From Paenibacillus mucilaginosus 3016 (GTDB taxonomy: Bacteria; Bacillota; Bacilli; Paenibacillales; NBRC-103111): a stretch of DNA of 64,000 nucleotides. Position 1 is the first letter of the stretch; each line of letters begins with the position of its first letter. Below, piece after piece: positions 18,251 through 26,603 of this stretch. The stretch is from contig NC_016935.1 in the NCBI RefSeq assembly GCF_000250655.1, forward strand, positions 3,304,001-3,368,000, given 5' to 3'. Position numbers and translations under genes: made by a program. The notes below the pieces were generated by a model, which worked only from the letters and a program-made list of their open reading frames with translations, had not been told where the DNA came from and did no database searches.

Positions 18251-18709
18251 ATGAGGAGGATTCCGTCTTTAAGGAAGGGACACCGGGTGTCCGTACCGGG
18301 GATACCGGCCGCACATAAGGAAACGGATGTACCTGCAGGAAGCCCGGCTGCACGTGTGAAAGCGGACGTCGTACGATACCTGCGGGCTCACCGGCACCCT
18401 TGGAACCTGCGACTGCATTACGGAGCGTTTCTGGCCGCCTTCTTCGGCTGGATCTTCCTTTTCTTCGATTGGCGTATGACGCTGGTGTTCGCAGCGGCTC
18501 ATTATATCCTGTCCTGGACAGGTCACTTTGGCTTCGAGAAGAACAAGCCTGCTTCCTTCCGACATCCGATGCTGGGATTCTATGCGGGCTTTGCATGGTT
18601 TTTCGTCCGCACGTATGAGCTCGGAACCGGGCGCAGCGTGCTGCGGCACTGGGAGAAGGAAGCGGCAGGGCTTGTCGACATGCAGGAGAAAGGGGAGGAA
18701 CTCATATGA
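18251..18709 (+). CDS. DUF962/Mpo1-like membrane protein
   Basis: 152 residues from the ATG at 18251, which follows AAGGAG; an in-frame start at 18215 lacks one. A polar N-terminus is followed by the family pattern HRHPWNLRLHYGAF, two hydrophobic segments, and GHFGFEKNKPASFRHP. Eukaryotic Mpo1 is a 2-hydroxy fatty acid dioxygenase with the same conserved His residues; bacterial members are poorly studied. The stop overlaps the next gene by four bases. Confidence 0.85.
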   Translation: MRRIPSLRKGHRVSVPGIPAAHKETDVPAGSPAARVKADVVRYLRAHRHPWNLRLHYGAFLAAFFGWIFLFFDWRMTLVFAAAHYILSWTGHFGFEKNKPASFRHPMLGFYAGFAWFFVRTYELGTGRSVLRHWEKEAAGLVDMQEKGEELI

Positions 18710-19170
18710 CAACGGAGCGGGAATCTCTGCCCCTCTTGACGGACCGGTGGACGGAAGAAGAGGCGTCAACGGTGCGTGCCCAGCTCAGACTGTTCAATCA
18801 GCTTACGGCACCGAGCGCCTTCGACGTACCGTCCGAATCGCTGAACTTCCTGCTGAAGGAGGAGGACGGCACGCTGGCCGGCGGGCTGCTCGGCCGGACG
18901 TACCGGTATGCGTTATTCGTCGAGATTCTGTGGGTGGACGAGAAATACCGCGGGCAGGGCCTGGGAGGCCGTCTGCTTGCCGCAGCGGAAGAGGCGGCCA
19001 GGCTGCGGGGCTGCCGGCTCATGCATCTTGATACGTTCAGCTTCCAGGCGCCGGAGTTCTACCGTAAGATGGGCTTCGAGGTCTTCGGGGTGCTGGACGG
19101 CTTTCCGGAAGGGTACCAGAGGTATTATCTGAAAAAAACGATTCAGCCCGCGGCGCACCCGCCCGCCTGA
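18706..19170 (+). CDS. GNAT family N-acetyltransferase
   Basis: 154 residues. The acetyl-CoA-binding motif A reads VDEKYRGQGLGGRLLAAAEE (Q/RxxGxG/A pattern) and motif B YRKMGFEVFG follows. ATGA overlap with the DUF962 gene indicates coupling, and AAGGGGAGG precedes the ATG. The acceptor substrate is unknown. Confidence 0.93.
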   Translation: MTTERESLPLLTDRWTEEEASTVRAQLRLFNQLTAPSAFDVPSESLNFLLKEEDGTLAGGLLGRTYRYALFVEILWVDEKYRGQGLGGRLLAAAEEAARLRGCRLMHLDTFSFQAPEFYRKMGFEVFGVLDGFPEGYQRYYLKKTIQPAAHPPA

Positions 19171-19351
19171 TAGCAAGAGAGACTGGAATCCGGACGGGAT
19201 CAGGAGTTCCTTAGTGGACCGGCCGGCATGCAAGCGGCACAGGTGGGCAGCGCCCGGAAACGTCGATTCCGAGGCACGGCTCCAGCTGCCGGCCAGCCTC
19301 CATGGTGGAGCCGCCATACCGCGCAAGGCATGCCGGCTCCACGTCAAACAA

Positions 19352-19377
19352 GCCGGCCTACCTGAGGGTAAGCCGGC
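19352..19377 (-). terminator. candidate terminator of the PIN-like gene pair
   Basis: GCCGGC-T-TACC pairs with GGTA-G-GCCGGC on the reverse strand and is followed by the weakly T-rich TTGTTTGA. Apart from this hairpin the 275 bp between 19171 and 19445 show nothing recognisable. Confidence 0.4.
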
Positions 19378-19445
19378 CGTCTGCGGTTCCGGAGCGGAAC
19401 CTTATGTAAGCGATTCATTGCGTGCCCGGGATTCAGCTCCGCTTT

Positions 19446-19913
19446 TTACCACATGCTCGGGAGCACTTTGATCTCGCGGTCCATCTTCGGGAGGAACGAA
19501 TAATTCGGGTTGAAGGTGAAGATCCGCTTCATCTGGTAGGAGAGCATCACAACCGCCGTCAGCGCTTCGCTCAGCGAGAACTGGTAGTTCGGGAAGTCGA
19601 TGATGAGACGCTTGGCCTCCTGCTCAAGCTCGGGGGAGCTTGGAATGATCGTGAGCACGCCCTTCTGGGCCGCTTTGTCCATCGTGTTCAGGAAAATCTG
19701 GGCATCCGAATAATCAAAATGATTGCGAAGCCACTGGTGGGTCTCGAACACGACATAGTTCGTCGTAGCGAGCCGCCGGTCCATATCATCCATATCGTAG
19801 AACAGCGTCCGGGCCTTGAGATAGTACGGGTCCTCCGGATTCATGAACGCCATCAGGGCGGACTGCTCGAGGAAGACGGTCTGGCCGAGTCCATCCGTAT
19901 CAAGTACGCTCAT
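19446..19913 (-). CDS. PIN-domain-like protein, possible toxin of a toxin-antitoxin pair
   Basis: 155 residues. The layout matches VapC-type PIN domains: a first strand FLEQSALMAFMNPEDPYY where the usual Asp is Glu, TTNYVVFETHQWL with the conserved Glu, FSLSEALTAVVML where Asp is again Glu, and IFTFNPNYSFL where the last Asp is Asn. The altered acidic set questions nuclease activity. It overlaps the upstream gene by 14 bases, as toxin-antitoxin genes often do. It could instead be an RNA-binding or regulatory PIN relative. Confidence 0.7.
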   Translation of the reverse strand: MSVLDTDGLGQTVFLEQSALMAFMNPEDPYYLKARTLFYDMDDMDRRLATTNYVVFETHQWLRNHFDYSDAQIFLNTMDKAAQKGVLTIIPSSPELEQEAKRLIIDFPNYQFSLSEALTAVVMLSYQMKRIFTFNPNYSFLPKMDREIKVLPSMW

Positions 19914-20244
19914 ATTCTTCAGCCTCCTCTGTCCGCCGGTCTCTGCGTTTGGTCAGTGCATCAAGCTGCAGCAGCGGATTCTTCTCCTTCTGCTCCACCG
20001 TAGCCTGGAACATCACCTCGTGGCTGCGCACCGCAAAAAACTGCTCGATCATATAATGGACGGCACCGCTGACCGTCGTATGCTGGGCTTCGGCCATCTG
20101 CCGGCACTTCTCATAATATTCGGGCTCGAGCTCAATGACATGGCTGTTGATTTCCGTTTCGCCTTCGGGGGAAGAGATCAGCGAAGTTGCGGCGCTCTTC
20201 CAAGCCTTCAGCTTGCTTTGCAGCAGATCTTTGGAATTGCTCAT
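19900..20244 (-). CDS. putative antitoxin-like protein with ribbon-helix-helix-like segment
   Basis: 114 residues from the ATG at 20244, preceded by GGAAGGTGA; the frame continues upstream without another good start. The middle (about 40-78) reads HVIELEPEYYEKCRQMAEAQ followed by TTVSGAVHYMIEQFF, a strand plus two helices compatible with a ribbon-helix-helix DNA-binding fold. The C-terminus is highly charged (KRRDRRTEEAEEYERT), as in antitoxins that wrap the toxin. It is encoded first and overlaps the PIN-like gene. Confidence 0.65.
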   Translation of the reverse strand: MSNSKDLLQSKLKAWKSAATSLISSPEGETEINSHVIELEPEYYEKCRQMAEAQHTTVSGAVHYMIEQFFAVRSHEVMFQATVEQKEKNPLLQLDALTKRRDRRTEEAEEYERT

Positions 20245-20373
20245 GGGCGTCACCTTCCAAACTCCAGTAGTTTCAATCGATTTCTTGTTGTTTTGTCCTG
20301 CCGACGTCTTATAACTTTCGACGCAAAGCTGCAAATTTATGGGGGTTTTTGTCGGAAAAGACGGAACAGTCTC

Positions 20374-20379
20374 ATTATA
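20374..20379 (-). promoter_or_regulatory. -10 box for the PIN-like pair
   Basis: TATAAT on the reverse strand, about 130 bp upstream of the start at 20244; the -35 region is weak. The leader in between shows no further conserved element I recognise. Confidence 0.4.
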
Positions 20380-20409
20380 ACATAGTTACTTAACCGCATC
20401 CCCCCCAGT

Positions 20410-20598
20410 TTAAACAAAAGAGGACAGAGGATGACTTTCTCGCAGCATGCCCCCGTAAATCCGAAAGCCGCTCAGAATGCTATAGAGCACTGCTCCCGGA
20501 ATCAGGGGCAGTGCAGCTGGGGTAATCCGCATGAACAGCTGTGTAAGCGTCAAGCAGCGCACGGTTTCCACGGTACATAACAGCAGGAAGACTGCCAT
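20410..20598 (-). CDS. possible small membrane protein
   Basis: A 62-residue frame from an ATG at 20598 preceded by GGATGGAG. It has two hydrophobic stretches (about 2-20 and 27-43) and normal-looking residue usage, unlike the arginine- and histidine-rich shadow of the MreB-like gene upstream in the same frame. No homologue is recognised. The stretch from 20245 to 20742 otherwise holds the promoter at 20374 and the ribosome binding site of the next gene. Confidence 0.3.
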   Translation of the reverse strand: MAVFLLLCTVETVRCLTLTQLFMRITPAALPLIPGAVLYSILSGFRIYGGMLRESHPLSSFV

Positions 20599-20742
20599 CA
20601 GGCTCCATCCTGAAGTGCTTGCGGACTGCAGGGCTTCACGGGGCACGGGCCGGCAGGGGAGTCGGCTGAAGATAGGGTTAAGGGAAGGCTGCCTTGGCGC
20701 CGATGAACCTCGGTCCTGAAGAGGGAAAAGGAGGAGATAAGC

Positions 20743-21819
20743 GTGCTGGGACGCTTTGATATTTTTTATGGCATTGACTTGGGGACATCGAATACGGTGA
20801 TCTATCAGCAGGGGAGGGGAATTGTGCTTAGAGAGCCGTCCGTGGTGGCGATCCGCCAGGATACGGGCGAGATTGTGGCGGTCGGCACCGAAGCGCAGGC
20901 GATGATCGGACGTACGCCCGAGTCGCTTGAGATCGTCTATCCGCTGACGAACGGGGTGATCGCGAACTTCGACATGACGTCGCAGATGCTGCAGCTGTTC
21001 ATCCGCAAGATTGAAGGGCGGCGCCGGTGGCTGCGCGGCTCGCAGGTGTATATCTCGGTGCCTTGCGGCATCACGAGCGTGCAGAAGCGGGCGGTCGAGG
21101 AGACGATGGTCCACAAGGGGGCCAAGAAGGCCGTGGCCGTCGAGGAGCCGCTGGCGGCGGCGCTTGGCGCAGGCATGCCGGTGGACGAGCCGATCGGCTC
21201 GCTCGTGCTCGATATCGGCGGGGGCACCAGCCAGGTGGCGGTGCTGTCGCTGGGCGGCATCGTCGTCAGCCACACCGTGCGGCGTGCGGGGATGTCGATC
21301 GACAAGGACATTATCGAGTACGTCAAAAAGACCTACAGCCTCGCGATCGGCGACCGTACGGCCGAGGAGATCAAGATGCGGATCGGCTCGGCGGTGGAGC
21401 TGCCGGAGGAGCTCTCCATCGACATCCGCGGCCGGGATCTGATCGACGGCCTGCCCCGTGCGGTGCGCATAACCTCGGGGGAGATCCGCGGGCTGTTCGA
21501 CGATTTCCTGTCGGTGATCTTCGAAGCGATCCGTTATACGCTGGAGCACTGCCCGCCGGAGCTGGCGGGCGATGTCGTCGAGCGCGGCATGCTGCTGTGC
21601 GGCGGCGGGGCGCTGCTCCACGGGCTCGACCGGCGCATTCAGGCGGAGACCGGCGTCCCGGTGCATATCGCAGCCGAGCCGCTCGACTGCACTGCGCTCG
21701 GTGCGGGCATGATGCTCGACTACCGCCGGGAGCGGCGGATGGGCACAGGCCTGCCGGGCTACCGCGAGAGTGCGGCGGCAGTGGAGAGAGAAGACGAACG
21801 CCTCCGCCAGGAGGCGTAG
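20743..21819 (+). CDS. MreB/Mbl-family cell-shape protein
   Basis: A bacterial actin of 358 residues. The ATP-binding phosphate-1 loop is GIDLGTSNTVIY (about 10-21), phosphate-2 is LDIGGGTSQVAVLSLGGIV, and the adenosine motif is LLCGGGALLHGLD. It lacks the usual N-terminal AKFFGF-type start and is closer to MreBH/Mbl paralogues than to the mreBCD-linked gene, and no mreC or mreD follows. AAAAGGAGGAGAT precedes the GTG start. It likely directs lateral wall synthesis beneath the membrane. Confidence 0.93.
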   Translation: MLGRFDIFYGIDLGTSNTVIYQQGRGIVLREPSVVAIRQDTGEIVAVGTEAQAMIGRTPESLEIVYPLTNGVIANFDMTSQMLQLFIRKIEGRRRWLRGSQVYISVPCGITSVQKRAVEETMVHKGAKKAVAVEEPLAAALGAGMPVDEPIGSLVLDIGGGTSQVAVLSLGGIVVSHTVRRAGMSIDKDIIEYVKKTYSLAIGDRTAEEIKMRIGSAVELPEELSIDIRGRDLIDGLPRAVRITSGEIRGLFDDFLSVIFEAIRYTLEHCPPELAGDVVERGMLLCGGGALLHGLDRRIQAETGVPVHIAAEPLDCTALGAGMMLDYRRERRMGTGLPGYRESAAAVEREDERLRQEA

Positions 21820-21829
21820 GGCGTAAGGG

Positions 21830-21873
21830 AGCAAGGATTCCGTCCGGCGTGGCGGGGTCCTTGCTTTGTTTTT
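21830..21873 (+). terminator. Rho-independent terminator after the MreB-like gene
   Basis: AGCAAGGA pairs with TCCTTGCT around a GC-rich loop, followed by TTGTTTTT. Confidence 0.75.
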
Positions 21874-22028
21874 GAGCGGGGCCAGCCGGCTCGGCTGCGC
21901 TGGACCGGTATGATGCGGCAGCGGTTGACGCTTCGGGCCAGGGCAGGCTATGATGTAAAGAATATCCAGATGGTGCATCGGTCAAAAACGCCTTCACCCT
22001 GGGACTGTTCACGAAAGAAGGGATTCTT

Positions 22029-22724
22029 ATCGCTGCCAAACGTCTGATCGGGTGCCTGCATGCCCACCATTCCAACATCCGTTTTTTTGAAGGAACCTTC
22101 GATGAAGCGTCCTTCGGCTTCCTGCATTTCGTCGATCCGGGGCTGATTCACTGGCTGACCAGGCAGGAGGAGAAGCACGGTCCGCTGGAAACCCTGGGGA
22201 CCGCGACCGAGCTGCAGGAGCGGCTCACCGGTCAGCTGGAGTGGATCGCCGGCTGCGGGGCCGACGCGATTCTCGTCACGTGCACGAACTATATCGCCGA
22301 GCTGGCGAAGCTGGACAGAACAAGGCTGGAGGGCGTCGGTGCCGAGGTCATCGCCATTGACGAACCCTGGTTCCGGGAGGTGGCGGAGAGCGGGGGAGCA
22401 TGCCGCATTGCCTTCACGAATCCGGCCACCGTCCAGGGGACGATGAAGCGGCTCGAAGCCTATGCGGAGGCACAGGGCATCCCACTTCGTGCCGAAGCCG
22501 TCGTGGCGGATGCCAGCCTGTTCGAGCATCTGCTGCAGGGCAGGGAAGCGCGCTATGCCGAAGAGACCTGCGCGTTTCTGGCCGGACTGACGGCGGCGGA
22601 CCCCGCCGTGCCTGTCGCCGCCGCCCAGCTGTCGATGGCGGATGCGGCGCGAAAGCTGCAGGGCCAGGGGGCACGAATCATTGAGCCGCTCAGTGCGCTG
22701 CAGCGGCACCTGGCTGCCTGGTAG
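22029..22724 (+). CDS. aspartate/glutamate racemase-family protein with no standard start codon
   Basis: The frame is open from 21954 to 22724 and coding-like from about 22029: GCLHAHHSNIR at the N-terminus, ILVTCTNYIAEL around the first catalytic Cys position and IAIDEPWFREV. The first ATG/GTG/TTG in frame is a GTG at 22380, which would remove half the fold. GAAGGGA at 22017-22023 sits five bases before an ATC at 22029, exactly where an ATG is expected, so either translation starts at ATC, the ATG has mutated, or the base is wrong. The length from 22029 is 231 residues, normal for the family. Confidence 0.65.
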   Translation: MAAKRLIGCLHAHHSNIRFFEGTFDEASFGFLHFVDPGLIHWLTRQEEKHGPLETLGTATELQERLTGQLEWIAGCGADAILVTCTNYIAELAKLDRTRLEGVGAEVIAIDEPWFREVAESGGACRIAFTNPATVQGTMKRLEAYAEAQGIPLRAEAVVADASLFEHLLQGREARYAEETCAFLAGLTAADPAVPVAAAQLSMADAARKLQGQGARIIEPLSALQRHLAAW

Positions 22725-22759
22725 CTAGGCGCGCGGCCGCATGTTCTTCATATAAACCT

Positions 22760-22798
22760 AAAACCGGCGCTCCCCGCATAGAGGGGAACGCCGGTTTT
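22760..22798. terminator. bidirectional terminator between convergent genes
   Basis: A 10-bp stem AAAACCGGCG with CGCCGGTTTT plus an inner CCCC/GGGG stem serves the racemase-family gene on the forward strand and the kinase gene on the reverse strand. Confidence 0.85.
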
Positions 22799-22839
22799 GG
22801 ATTTATGGGACTTTAATGCAGGGATGCCTCGTGCAGGCC

Positions 22840-23919
22840 CTATCCTGCCTCCGGAATCCCCTTACTGAGAGGCAGACCCGGGAAGCTCGCGGTAACCTTG
22901 AAGATATCGCCGTCAACCTCAATCCCCAGCTCCCCTCCCTGCAGCTCCACGATGCTCTTGGCAATCGCGAGCCCGAGACCTGAGCCTTCGGTATGCCTGG
23001 AAGCGTCCCCGCGCTTGAAGCGTTCGGCGAGCTCCTGGGCTTCGCCTTCGAACTCGTACGCCGATACATTCTTCACCGTCAGCAGGATGTCCGCCGGCCT
23101 CCGGGTCAGTGTAACGTAGATCCGCGTCTGCGGGAGAGCGTACTTGACCGCATTGCCGATAAGGTTCTCGAAGACGCGCCACGTCTTCCGGCCGTCGAGG
23201 GAGGCCATCATCTGCGGCTGATCCACCTGGACGCGGAAGGTGAGGGACGAGGCGGCCAAGCTGTCCTCGAATTCGGCTAGCGCCTGCTGGAGCAGGGCAG
23301 AGACGTTGACGTGCTCGACCTGGAGCTCGACCGCACCGCTGGCCATCTTGGAAGCCTCGAACAGGTCGTCGATCAGCGCCTTCAGCCGCTGGGCCTTGCG
23401 GTCCAGCACACCCACATAGTCCCTGCGTGCCTCCTCCGTCAGCTCGGGTGATTTGAGCAGATCGACATAGTTGATGATGGAGGTCAGCGGTGTCTTCAGG
23501 TCATGGGAGACATTCGTGATAAGCTCGGTCTTCATGCGCTCGCTCTTCATCCGCGACTCGAGCGCGGTCTGCAGGCCTTCCCGCATGTTGTTGATGCCGT
23601 GGGCCAGTCGGTACAGGCTGCCCCGGCCTTTCTCCGGAAGGGCCACGTGGATCTGTCCTTCGGTCATGCGCGATACGCCTGCCAGGATGGTGTCGAGGGT
23701 GCGGATTCGGCGCAGAACGTAGGGGACGACGGTGAGGCAGTAGAGCAGGGTATAGGCAAGAACGATGAGAGTAATTTCAAAAGGAACGTCGTATATCAAC
23801 GCATCGTGATACAAGAATATGCCCAATACGCCTCCCAAGACCACCGTTGCAGTAAAGACCAAACTAGCCTTAAACGTCATACTGCGGTGCGCCGTCCGGT
23901 CCGCCAGCTTCCCCCGCAC
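22840..23919 (-). CDS. sensor histidine kinase, C-terminal part of a frameshifted gene
   Basis: 359 residues in this frame from a GTG at 23919: two transmembrane segments (about 17-37 and 45-68), a HAMP-like region, HisKA with the phospho-acceptor His139 in VSHDLKTPLTS, and an HATPase domain with ENLIGNAVKYA (N box) and GSGLGLAIAKS (G box). The frame remains coding-like upstream of the GTG (LAKEP, then RAEWEKSIARR), so this is not a true start. It joins the sensor part encoded at 23928-25073; together they would make one kinase of about 740 residues, a known Paenibacillus/Bacillus arrangement. It partners the response regulator at 25051. Confidence 0.85.
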   Translation of the reverse strand: MRGKLADRTAHRSMTFKASLVFTATVVLGGVLGIFLYHDALIYDVPFEITLIVLAYTLLYCLTVVPYVLRRIRTLDTILAGVSRMTEGQIHVALPEKGRGSLYRLAHGINNMREGLQTALESRMKSERMKTELITNVSHDLKTPLTSIINYVDLLKSPELTEEARRDYVGVLDRKAQRLKALIDDLFEASKMASGAVELQVEHVNVSALLQQALAEFEDSLAASSLTFRVQVDQPQMMASLDGRKTWRVFENLIGNAVKYALPQTRIYVTLTRRPADILLTVKNVSAYEFEGEAQELAERFKRGDASRHTEGSGLGLAIAKSIVELQGGELGIEVDGDIFKVTASFPGLPLSKGIPEAG

Positions 23920-23927
23920 TCGCCTCG

Positions 23928-25073
23928 CTATACTTTTCTCCCACTCCGCTCTGATTGACCCAGGCTCCTTGGCGAGCCGCCCCGCATCACGAAGCAGCAG
24001 AAGCAGGCGCCCAGGATCAAGGCCAGCAGAAGTAATAACAGCAGTTGCGACGGATGAGGAGGCACCGTGAACACGGCAATCTCATCAATTAATCCGATCG
24101 TGGTGAGGCCGCCAGCCAGAAACAGAGCAAGCCTTGCATCCAACGGCAATTGACTTATCCAACCCGTCATCCGCCACGGAAGGGTCGAACCCAAGGCCGT
24201 TTTGACCCTGTACAAAAAGTACCCCAGAAGCACCATACCCATCAGGCATGCTGCCAACAGCCCCAGCTCAATGACGATCCGGTCCTGAATCGAACTGTAG
24301 TATACCGCGTCCCGATGGATCTGAGAGAATCCCTTTGGTTCGAGAGGAACAATCAGAAAGCCTTCCCACTGCTTCTCCTGGAAATACTGGTTTAGAGTGC
24401 GTTCATACTCACTCTCCGTCGGAAACGTCTGAGGCAGCTTCAGCCAGTAAAGGGCTTCGTCTTTCAAATTGGACTCGATGGGCGTGTACTGGATATTGGT
24501 ATAAGTCGTGAAATTCTCACCCTGGCTCTTATCCCGGATGTAATACTGAACCGACCCAGCCCGCTTACGCAGATCAAGCTCCGCCTCCTGATACTGCTTG
24601 TCACGGTAAGCCACAAACTCCGCCATCCGCTTCGGCTTCAAGGCGGCCACATCGGCTTCCGCCTTCGCAAGATCCTGCTGCTGCTCCAGCCGGATGCGAG
24701 CCAGCTCCTCGGGGCCTTGGCCCTGCTGTACCGCCTGCTCCAGCCGTTCGCTGTGTTCAGTCTGGATGCGGAGCTGGCTTCTTTTCAGCATGGCTGCATA
24801 GGAAGCATCCCACGCGGCCAGCCTTTCTTTCCCCACCTTTTGTTCATCGGTTAACTTCATATAATCCCGGTTTTCCCCGTGCATGAACTGGATCAGATTC
24901 GTATGCGCGCAGAGCTGCTCCTGGAAGGCCGGGCTCTCGAAGTAGTAGTTGTCCTTCAGGAACGCCCGGTGCGTCCAGATATCGCCTGCCGTCACCAGGG
25001 ATACCGCTGTCAGACCGATCAGCAGCATCCAGGCGGTGAACGCCAGCCGCTTACTTTTCCATCTTGTAGCCAA
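23928..25073 (-). CDS. sensor histidine kinase, N-terminal sensor part of a frameshifted gene
   Basis: 381 residues: a signal-anchor (about 10-30), an extracellular sensor region of some 240 residues with a helical, Glu/Gln-rich centre (about 100-160), then three transmembrane segments (about 270-290, 312-330, 338-365). From about 24010 the frame degenerates (CFCCFVMRGGSPRS) to a stop at 23928, while the kinase frame becomes coding-like at the same place, so one or two bases are lost or gained near 24000-24030. The ATG lies inside the end of the response-regulator gene, giving translational coupling. Confidence 0.8.
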   Translation of the reverse strand: MATRWKSKRLAFTAWMLLIGLTAVSLVTAGDIWTHRAFLKDNYYFESPAFQEQLCAHTNLIQFMHGENRDYMKLTDEQKVGKERLAAWDASYAAMLKRSQLRIQTEHSERLEQAVQQGQGPEELARIRLEQQQDLAKAEADVAALKPKRMAEFVAYRDKQYQEAELDLRKRAGSVQYYIRDKSQGENFTTYTNIQYTPIESNLKDEALYWLKLPQTFPTESEYERTLNQYFQEKQWEGFLIVPLEPKGFSQIHRDAVYYSSIQDRIVIELGLLAACLMGMVLLGYFLYRVKTALGSTLPWRMTGWISQLPLDARLALFLAGGLTTIGLIDEIAVFTVPPHPSQLLLLLLLALILGACFCCFVMRGGSPRSLGQSERSGRKV

Positions 25074-25743
25074 TGCCCCACACCACCTTCAGATATTCGG
25101 GTTCCTTCGGGTTGATCTCGATCTTCTCTCGGATGCGCCGCACATGGACGGCGACCGTATTCTCAGCCTGGAAGTACGGTTCCTTCCATACCTTCTCATA
25201 GATCTCCTCGATGGAGAAGACCCGTCCTTTATGCAGCATGAGCAGCTCGAGGATTTTGTACTCCGTTGCCGTCAGCCGCACTTCTTCGCCCTCCACGGAC
25301 ACCGTCTTTGACGCTTGATTTAGCACGAGTCCGCGGACGCGGATCTCATTGTCCTGCGCCTGGTAGCTGCCGAAGAGGGTATACCGCCGAAGCTGCGACT
25401 TGACCCGGGCGACGAGCTCCATCGGATTGAACGGTTTCGTCAGGTAATCGTCCGCTCCGACGTTGAGCCCGAGAATCTTATCCGTGTCTTCGGACTTGGC
25501 GGAGAGCATGAGGATGGGGATGCTGCGCTGCTCCCGGATGCGGTGCGTCGTCTTGATTCCGTCGAGCCTCGGCATCATGACATCAAGGATGAGCAGATGG
25601 ATGTCTACTTCCTCGAGGATCCGCAGCGCTTCGAGACCGTCCGATGCCTTGAGCACGTTCATGTTCTCGGCCCGCAGGTAGATTTCGATCGCTTCGGCAA
25701 TCTCGGGCTCGTCGTCGGCTACCAGCACATTATAGGTTTGCAT
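25051..25743 (-). CDS. OmpR/PhoB family response regulator
   Basis: 230 residues. The receiver domain (1-115) has the acidic pocket DDE at 10-12, phospho-acceptor Asp54 in LILDVMMPRLDG and Lys in TKPF; the winged-helix domain (about 130-228) ends VWGIGYKMEK. It is the first gene of the two-component operon and overlaps the kinase gene by 23 bases. Targets are unknown; the divergent small membrane protein at 26002 is one candidate. Confidence 0.95.
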   Translation of the reverse strand: MQTYNVLVADDEPEIAEAIEIYLRAENMNVLKASDGLEALRILEEVDIHLLILDVMMPRLDGIKTTHRIREQRSIPILMLSAKSEDTDKILGLNVGADDYLTKPFNPMELVARVKSQLRRYTLFGSYQAQDNEIRVRGLVLNQASKTVSVEGEEVRLTATEYKILELLMLHKGRVFSIEEIYEKVWKEPYFQAENTVAVHVRRIREKIEINPKEPEYLKVVWGIGYKMEK

Positions 25744-26001
25744 AGGGGGTTCAACCTGCCTTGTTTCATGGTATGGATTTATAGCCCTTGCCTCCGTCTC
25801 CCATACCGGGAAGGTGGACAGTAGTGAGCTTATCAGAAGGGAATGACAACATACTCTACAAATCTCTTACAAATTTCTTAAGTATATCAAGAAAGAGAAG
25901 ATGTGGGCTACAAAAATGGAACTTCCATGGTAAAATGGCGTATGAAACCAAATAAAAGGTAAAAATTGTAACAAATCTATGATATGATAGGAGAGACGGA
26001 G

Positions 26002-26238
26002 ATGGGAAATAGAGAAAAAACAAAAACCGTGGTATCCTGGCTTCTGTGTGCGACAGCCTTGGGTTATGGCGTCATTCATCCGCTGCTCGACCTTAGCGTT
26101 TGGCTGAAGCTTCTCATCTTTGCCGGAGTCTTCATAACCGACGGATTCCTGAACGACGAGGATCAGAAACGCTACGGCACGCTGGCTTTTTACGGGATCG
26201 GACTCATCATCGGGTATACATACAAGTGGCTCGCGTAG
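26002..26238 (+). CDS. small membrane protein of unknown function
   Basis: 78 residues from the ATG at 26002, with GGAGAGACGGAG just upstream; an in-frame ATG at 25984 overlaps that site. Hydrophobic segments lie at about 10-27, 30-48 and 62-76, with a polar loop FLNDEDQKRYG between. No family is recognised. It is divergent from the two-component operon, with a 258-bp AT-rich region between them. Confidence 0.65.
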   Translation: MGNREKTKTVVSWLLCATALGYGVIHPLLDLSVWLKLLIFAGVFITDGFLNDEDQKRYGTLAFYGIGLIIGYTYKWLA

Positions 26239-26305
26239 CAGTTCTAAGAACAGCGTGCATTTACCGCTGTTAGTATGTTTTTTGTATACCGTTTTTTCTA
26301 CCTGC

Positions 26306-26532
26306 GCCAGCGAGGAGATATCTTTTTGAAAGCGACCTTTATGCGAAGCATAACGGAGCGCAAAAAGATACGCCCGAGCGTGTTGATTGGAGACCCAGTG
26401 GTACAGGCTGGTGTCATGTTGTTGTTGGTGCATTCTGCCAGCGAGGAGATATCTTTTTGAAAGCGACCTTTATGCGAAGCATAACGGAGCGCAAAAAGAT
26501 ATACCCGAGCACCTAACGGAGCGCAAAAAGAT
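26306..26532. repeat. two 65-bp direct repeats and a partial third, each forming a hairpin
   Basis: 26306-26370 and 26437-26501 are identical for 65 bases, and a third partial copy of 19 bases is at 26514-26532. Each full copy carries an outer inverted repeat TATCTTTTTG/CAAAAAGATA and an inner hairpin TTATGC-GAA-GCATAA, and each copy is followed by CCCGAGC. The 365-bp gap 26239-26603 is made up mostly of this element. It looks like a dispersed palindromic (REP-like) repeat. Confidence 0.85.
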
Positions 26533-26603
26533 TTGCCCGAGCACCGGATATTCCCCAGTATTGAACGGCGCCCTTAGGCGGCCGAGTAAGGAAGGGACTT
26601 ATT

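Noticed and set aside
20410..21978. 522-residue reverse-strand frame over the MreB-like gene
   Set aside because: It is the antisense shadow of a clear MreB homologue, rich in Arg and His; only its last 62 residues (20410-20598) lie outside and look protein-like.
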